From: an uncultured Christensenellaceae bacterium
GTDB taxonomy: Bacteria > Bacillota > Clostridia > Christensenellales > Pumilibacteraceae
Direction of reading: 5' to 3'
Length of the DNA: 60,857 nt
NCBI GenBank assembly: GCA_910587595.1
Contig: CAJULQ010000008.1
Coordinates: 1-60,857, forward strand
Part shown: positions 58,040-60,857 of the stretch, piece after piece
Layout of the letters: every line of letters starts with the position of its first letter
Numbering within the stretch: position 1 is the stretch's first letter
Notes under the pieces: generated by a model
Database searches by the model: none
Told to the model about the DNA's origin: nothing
Seen by the model: the letters and a program-made list of their open reading frames with translations, nothing else
Made by a program: the position numbers and the translations under genes

Positions 58040-60040
58040 ATGGACAAGACCACGCAAAATGCTATCAACGCCGCCCGCGTGCTCGCGGTGGAGGCGATCC
58101 AAAAAGCCAACAGCGGGCACCCCGGTTTGCCGTTGGGCGCGGCGCCCATGGCGTATACGCTGTTTGCACGGCAAATGAACCATTGCCCCAAAAACCCGTC
58201 GTTTTTCAACCGCGACCGCTTTATTCTGAGCGCGGGGCACGGATCGGCGCTTTTGTACAGCTTGTTGCATTTGTTCGGCTACGGCGTTACCAAAGAGGAC
58301 TTAATGAGTTTTCGCAGTTTGGGCAGTAAAACGCCGGGGCATCCCGAATGCGACAGAACGCCGGGCGTGGAAACGAGCACCGGCCCGCTCGGACAAGGCG
58401 TGGCCAACGCGGTAGGCTTTGCTTTGGCCGAAAGCATGTTGGCCGCCCGTTTCAACAAAGACGGGTTGGATCTTGTGGATCACTACACCTTTGCGCTGTG
58501 CGGCGACGGGTGTATGGAAGAGGGCATCGAATATGAGGCTGCCTCGCTTGCCGGCACTTGGGGGCTAGGCAAGCTGATCGTGCTGTACGACAGCAACGAC
58601 ATTTCCATCGAGGGCAATGTTTCCATTGCGTTCCGCGACGACGTGGCGCGCCGCCACGAGGCGCAAGGTTGGCAAGTGATCACCGTTCCCAACGGCGAGG
58701 ATATCGACGCGATCGAGGGCGCCATTCGCTTGGCCAAGGCGGACAAGCAACGCCCTAGCTTGATCGTTGTAAAAACCACGATCGGGTACGGATCGCCCAA
58801 GGCGGGCAGTGCGGACGTGCACGGATCGCCGCTCGGCGAGGCGGGCGTGAAAGAAACGAAAAAAGCGCTCGGCTACAATGCCAAGCCGTTCGAAGTGCCC
58901 GCCGACGTAAGCAAACACTATGCCGAGATCATAGAAAATCTCAACAAGGGCGAGGCCGAATGGAACAAAACGGTCAAAGCGTATAAGGCGGCTTACCCCG
59001 ACGAGTATGAACTGTTCAACAAATTCGTGCGCGGCAAAACGCCCGACGAATCCGAGTTCGAAGAACTGTATTCGCTGTTTTCCAAAAAAGCAGACGCCAC
59101 GCGCAACACGTCGGGCGCGGTGCTCAACAAGTTGGCGGAGATACTGCCTAACTTTGTGGGCGGCAGCGCCGACCTTGCGCCCAGCAACAAAACGTATCTT
59201 GCGGGATTGGGCGACTATGGCGCGGAGAACCGCACGGGGCGCAATCTGCACTTCGGTATCCGCGAGCACGCCATGGCGGCCATTTGCAACGGTCTTGTGT
59301 TGCACGGCGGGTTCCACGTGTTCTGCGGCACGTTCTTCGTGTTCTCCGACTACATGAAAAACGCCATGCGCATGTCGGCGTTGATGGAACTTAACATGAC
59401 GTACGTTCTTACGCACGATTCCATCGGCGTGGGCGAAGACGGCCCCACGCACCAACCGGTGGAGCAATTGGCGGGGTTGCGCAGTATTCCCAATCTCAAA
59501 GTGTTCCGTCCCGCCGACGGCAGAGAAACGGCGGCGGCGTATATCAGCGCCCTTACGGGTAAAGGCCCCACGTGCGTGGTTTGTTCGCGCCAGAACCTAA
59601 CGCCTTTTGCCGGCAGCGGCGAAGACGCGCTGTTCGGCGGCTATATCGTGAGCGACAGCGAGAGCGAGTTGCCCGAACTGATCTTGATGGCAAGCGGCAG
59701 CGAAGTGGAGCTGGCGCTCAAGGCCAAAGAGGCTATGCAAAACCCCAACGTGCGCGTGGTGAGCATGCCGTGCATGGAGTTGTTCGATAAGCAAACGCAA
59801 AAATACCGCGACTACGTGTTGCCCTCTAAGTGCCGCGCCCGTATCGCCATAGAGGCGGCCAGCTCGTCGCCTTGGGGCAAGTATGTGGGCTTAGACGGCG
59901 GCTATGTGTGCATGGATACCTTCGGCGCCAGCGCGCCCGCCGAAAAACTGTTTGAGATCTACGGTTTTACGGTGGACAACGTGTTGGCCGTCGCTAAGAA
60001 AACGTTGGCTCGCGTGAAAAAGGCCGCTTTGGATCAATAA
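58040..60040 (+). CDS. tkt: Transketolase (666 aa)
   Basis: An N-terminal thiamine-diphosphate domain: KANSGHPGLPLGAAPMAY, GPLGQGVANAVGFALAES and GDGCMEEGIEYEAASLAG (the GDG...N-type cofactor motif). The pyrimidine domain has GIREHAMAAICNGL and THDSIGVGEDGPTHQPVEQL. The C-terminal domain completes the full-length enzyme. It moves two-carbon units in the pentose phosphate pathway, supplying erythrose 4-phosphate for the shikimate pathway encoded just upstream. Own promoter and a very strong binding site before ATG 58040. Confidence 0.97.
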   Translation: MDKTTQNAINAARVLAVEAIQKANSGHPGLPLGAAPMAYTLFARQMNHCPKNPSFFNRDRFILSAGHGSALLYSLLHLFGYGVTKEDLMSFRSLGSKTPGHPECDRTPGVETSTGPLGQGVANAVGFALAESMLAARFNKDGLDLVDHYTFALCGDGCMEEGIEYEAASLAGTWGLGKLIVLYDSNDISIEGNVSIAFRDDVARRHEAQGWQVITVPNGEDIDAIEGAIRLAKADKQRPSLIVVKTTIGYGSPKAGSADVHGSPLGEAGVKETKKALGYNAKPFEVPADVSKHYAEIIENLNKGEAEWNKTVKAYKAAYPDEYELFNKFVRGKTPDESEFEELYSLFSKKADATRNTSGAVLNKLAEILPNFVGGSADLAPSNKTYLAGLGDYGAENRTGRNLHFGIREHAMAAICNGLVLHGGFHVFCGTFFVFSDYMKNAMRMSALMELNMTYVLTHDSIGVGEDGPTHQPVEQLAGLRSIPNLKVFRPADGRETAAAYISALTGKGPTCVVCSRQNLTPFAGSGEDALFGGYIVSDSESELPELILMASGSEVELALKAKEAMQNPNVRVVSMPCMELFDKQTQKYRDYVLPSKCRARIAIEAASSSPWGKYVGLDGGYVCMDTFGASAPAEKLFEIYGFTVDNVLAVAKKTLARVKKAALDQ

Positions 60041-60059
60041 AACGGTTTGCACACAACAT

Positions 60060-60638
60060 ATGAAAGATAAGTTTTTTTCGCTCATCGGGCGCCTACGGTA
60101 TATAGACCGTTGGAGCCTCATGCGCAACACGCGCAAAGAGAGCGTGGCCGAGCACAGCTACGTTACCGCTTTGGTGGCGCATGCCTTGTGCGTTTTGCAC
60201 AACGAGCGTTTCGGCGGCCAAGTAAACGCCGAACGCGCGGCGTTGTTGGCGCTGTATCACGAGGCGGCCGAAGTGTTCACGGGCGACATGCCCACGCCCG
60301 CCAAATACTACAGCCAAGAGATCCGTTCGGCCTATAAGGCGATCGAGAAAGACGCAGAGCGTAAACTGCTCGGCTTTTTGCCGTGTGATCTGAAAGCGCG
60401 ATATGCCGATCTGGTGTCGCCCGATACCCAAAGCGAAGAATACAAGTTTGTGAAATATGCGGACAAGATCGCCGCGCTCATCAAATGCGAGGAAGAACTC
60501 GCCGCCGGCAATTCGGAATTTGCCGCGGCAAAAAAGAGCACGTTGCAAGCCTTGCATGCCGTGGATCAACCCGCCGTGGAGTGCTTTTTGCAAACGTTTG
60601 CCGACTCGTTCGGCCTCAGTTTAGACGAAAGCTTGTAA
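60060..60638 (+). CDS. YfbR-like 5'-deoxynucleotidase, HD domain (192 aa)
   Basis: HD-domain ligands are visible in the order His (SVAEHSYVTALVAHAL), His-Glu (LALYHEAAEVFTGDMPTP) and Asp (KYADKIAALIK). The RWSLMRNTRKESVAEHS start and the EVFTGDMPTPAKYY signature are those of YfbR, which hydrolyses deoxynucleoside 5'-monophosphates. The usual HD is HE here, as in many YfbR proteins. It starts 20 bases after transketolase and is probably cotranscribed. Confidence 0.92.
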   Translation: MKDKFFSLIGRLRYIDRWSLMRNTRKESVAEHSYVTALVAHALCVLHNERFGGQVNAERAALLALYHEAAEVFTGDMPTPAKYYSQEIRSAYKAIEKDAERKLLGFLPCDLKARYADLVSPDTQSEEYKFVKYADKIAALIKCEEELAAGNSEFAAAKKSTLQALHAVDQPAVECFLQTFADSFGLSLDESL

Positions 60639-60746
60639 AAACGTTTCCCACGCATACGACAATAAAAAAACCGTCGCCCCGTAATGCGCACTTCCCATAG
60701 GGAATAAAAAAACTAAATTTTTAAGAGTTGCACTTTCAAGCGAGAC

Positions 60747-60784
60747 AAAAGGCTCTCGAACGAGATGTTCGAGAGCCTTTTACT
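60747..60784. terminator. Strong hairpin terminator at the window's right end
   Basis: AAAGGCTCTCGAAC and GTTCGAGAGCCTTT form a perfect 14-bp stem with a five-base loop, ending in TTTTAC. The T-run is short, but the stem is very stable. It lies about 110 bases after the YfbR-like gene. The rest, 60785-60857, is AT-rich and shows no gene. Confidence 0.75.
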
Positions 60785-60857
60785 ACAAACTATTTAGAAG
60801 GATAAATTGAAATTTGTAAATCAAACAATATTCTCACCCAAGATTATTTTGGGCATT

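Overview
The window reads as chromosome of an anaerobic, probably spore-forming Clostridia-like member of the Bacillota. The reasons are a class III (oxygen-sensitive) ribonucleotide reductase with its activase, a clostridial 2[4Fe-4S] ferredoxin, the sporulation genes yqfC/yqfD inside a yqfC-yqfD-phoH-yqfF-ybeY-era-yqzL-recO run, a lysine-decarboxylase-like/tmk/holB/ricT run as in Bacillus, and AGGAGG-type ribosome binding sites. The core genes are GC-rich and tightly packed. I cannot name the species; an uncultured gut Clostridia lineage is my inference.

Layout. (1) 1-3185 is the right end of an integrated mobile element: a leftward operon of small accessory genes, a divergent phage-type repressor with three 17-bp operators between them, a membrane protein, and a HigB/HigA-type toxin-antitoxin pair. 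It ends at a 3'-half fragment of a tRNA-Pro gene (3139-3185) that is followed by a tRNA-type terminator, so this looks like the attR site. (2) 3186-8230 is very AT-rich foreign DNA: a KilA-N protein and a Gabija-like pair, an OLD-family nuclease and a UvrD-type helicase. The helicase is broken by two single-base frameshifts and the nuclease has no standard start codon. (3) 8246-14094 is a complete type I restriction-modification operon, hsdM-hsdS-hsdR, with a palindromic repeat before hsdR. Regions 2 and 3 together form a defence island downstream of the tRNA integration site.

(4) 14102-21199 is a carbohydrate-type module: Gfo/Idh/MocA oxidoreductase, divergent AraC regulator, MgtC-like protein, GH2 beta-galactosidase and MATE exporter. 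(5) 21230-33039 is housekeeping: TspO, UppP, aconitase, Lrp regulator plus aminotransferase, GreA, LysS, a decarboxylase-like protein, Tmk, HolB and RicT. (6) 33112-37339 holds the ferredoxin, a Crp/Fnr regulator, and nrdD-nrdG-dut under two NrdR boxes. (7) 37402-41406 holds an LtaS-like sulfatase-fold enzyme, a lone 5S rRNA gene and glycyl-tRNA synthetase. (8) 41501-47678 is the yqfC-to-recO cluster, opening with a sequence that matches a sigma-E sporulation promoter. (9) 47689-50332 holds lemA and a DUF2207 membrane protein. (10) 50326-56440 is an almost gap-free tyrA-aroC-aroB-aroA-aroE-aroQ-aroK operon, followed by a phosphohexomutase, transketolase and a YfbR-like nucleotidase.

The points most worth a second look are the tRNA-Pro attachment site with its defence cargo, the decaying Gabija-like system, the paired NrdR boxes shared by nrdD and the Crp/Fnr gene, the sigma-E promoter whose hairpin buries the yqfC start codon, and two genes (phoH and the OLD nuclease) whose best-placed start codon is ACG.
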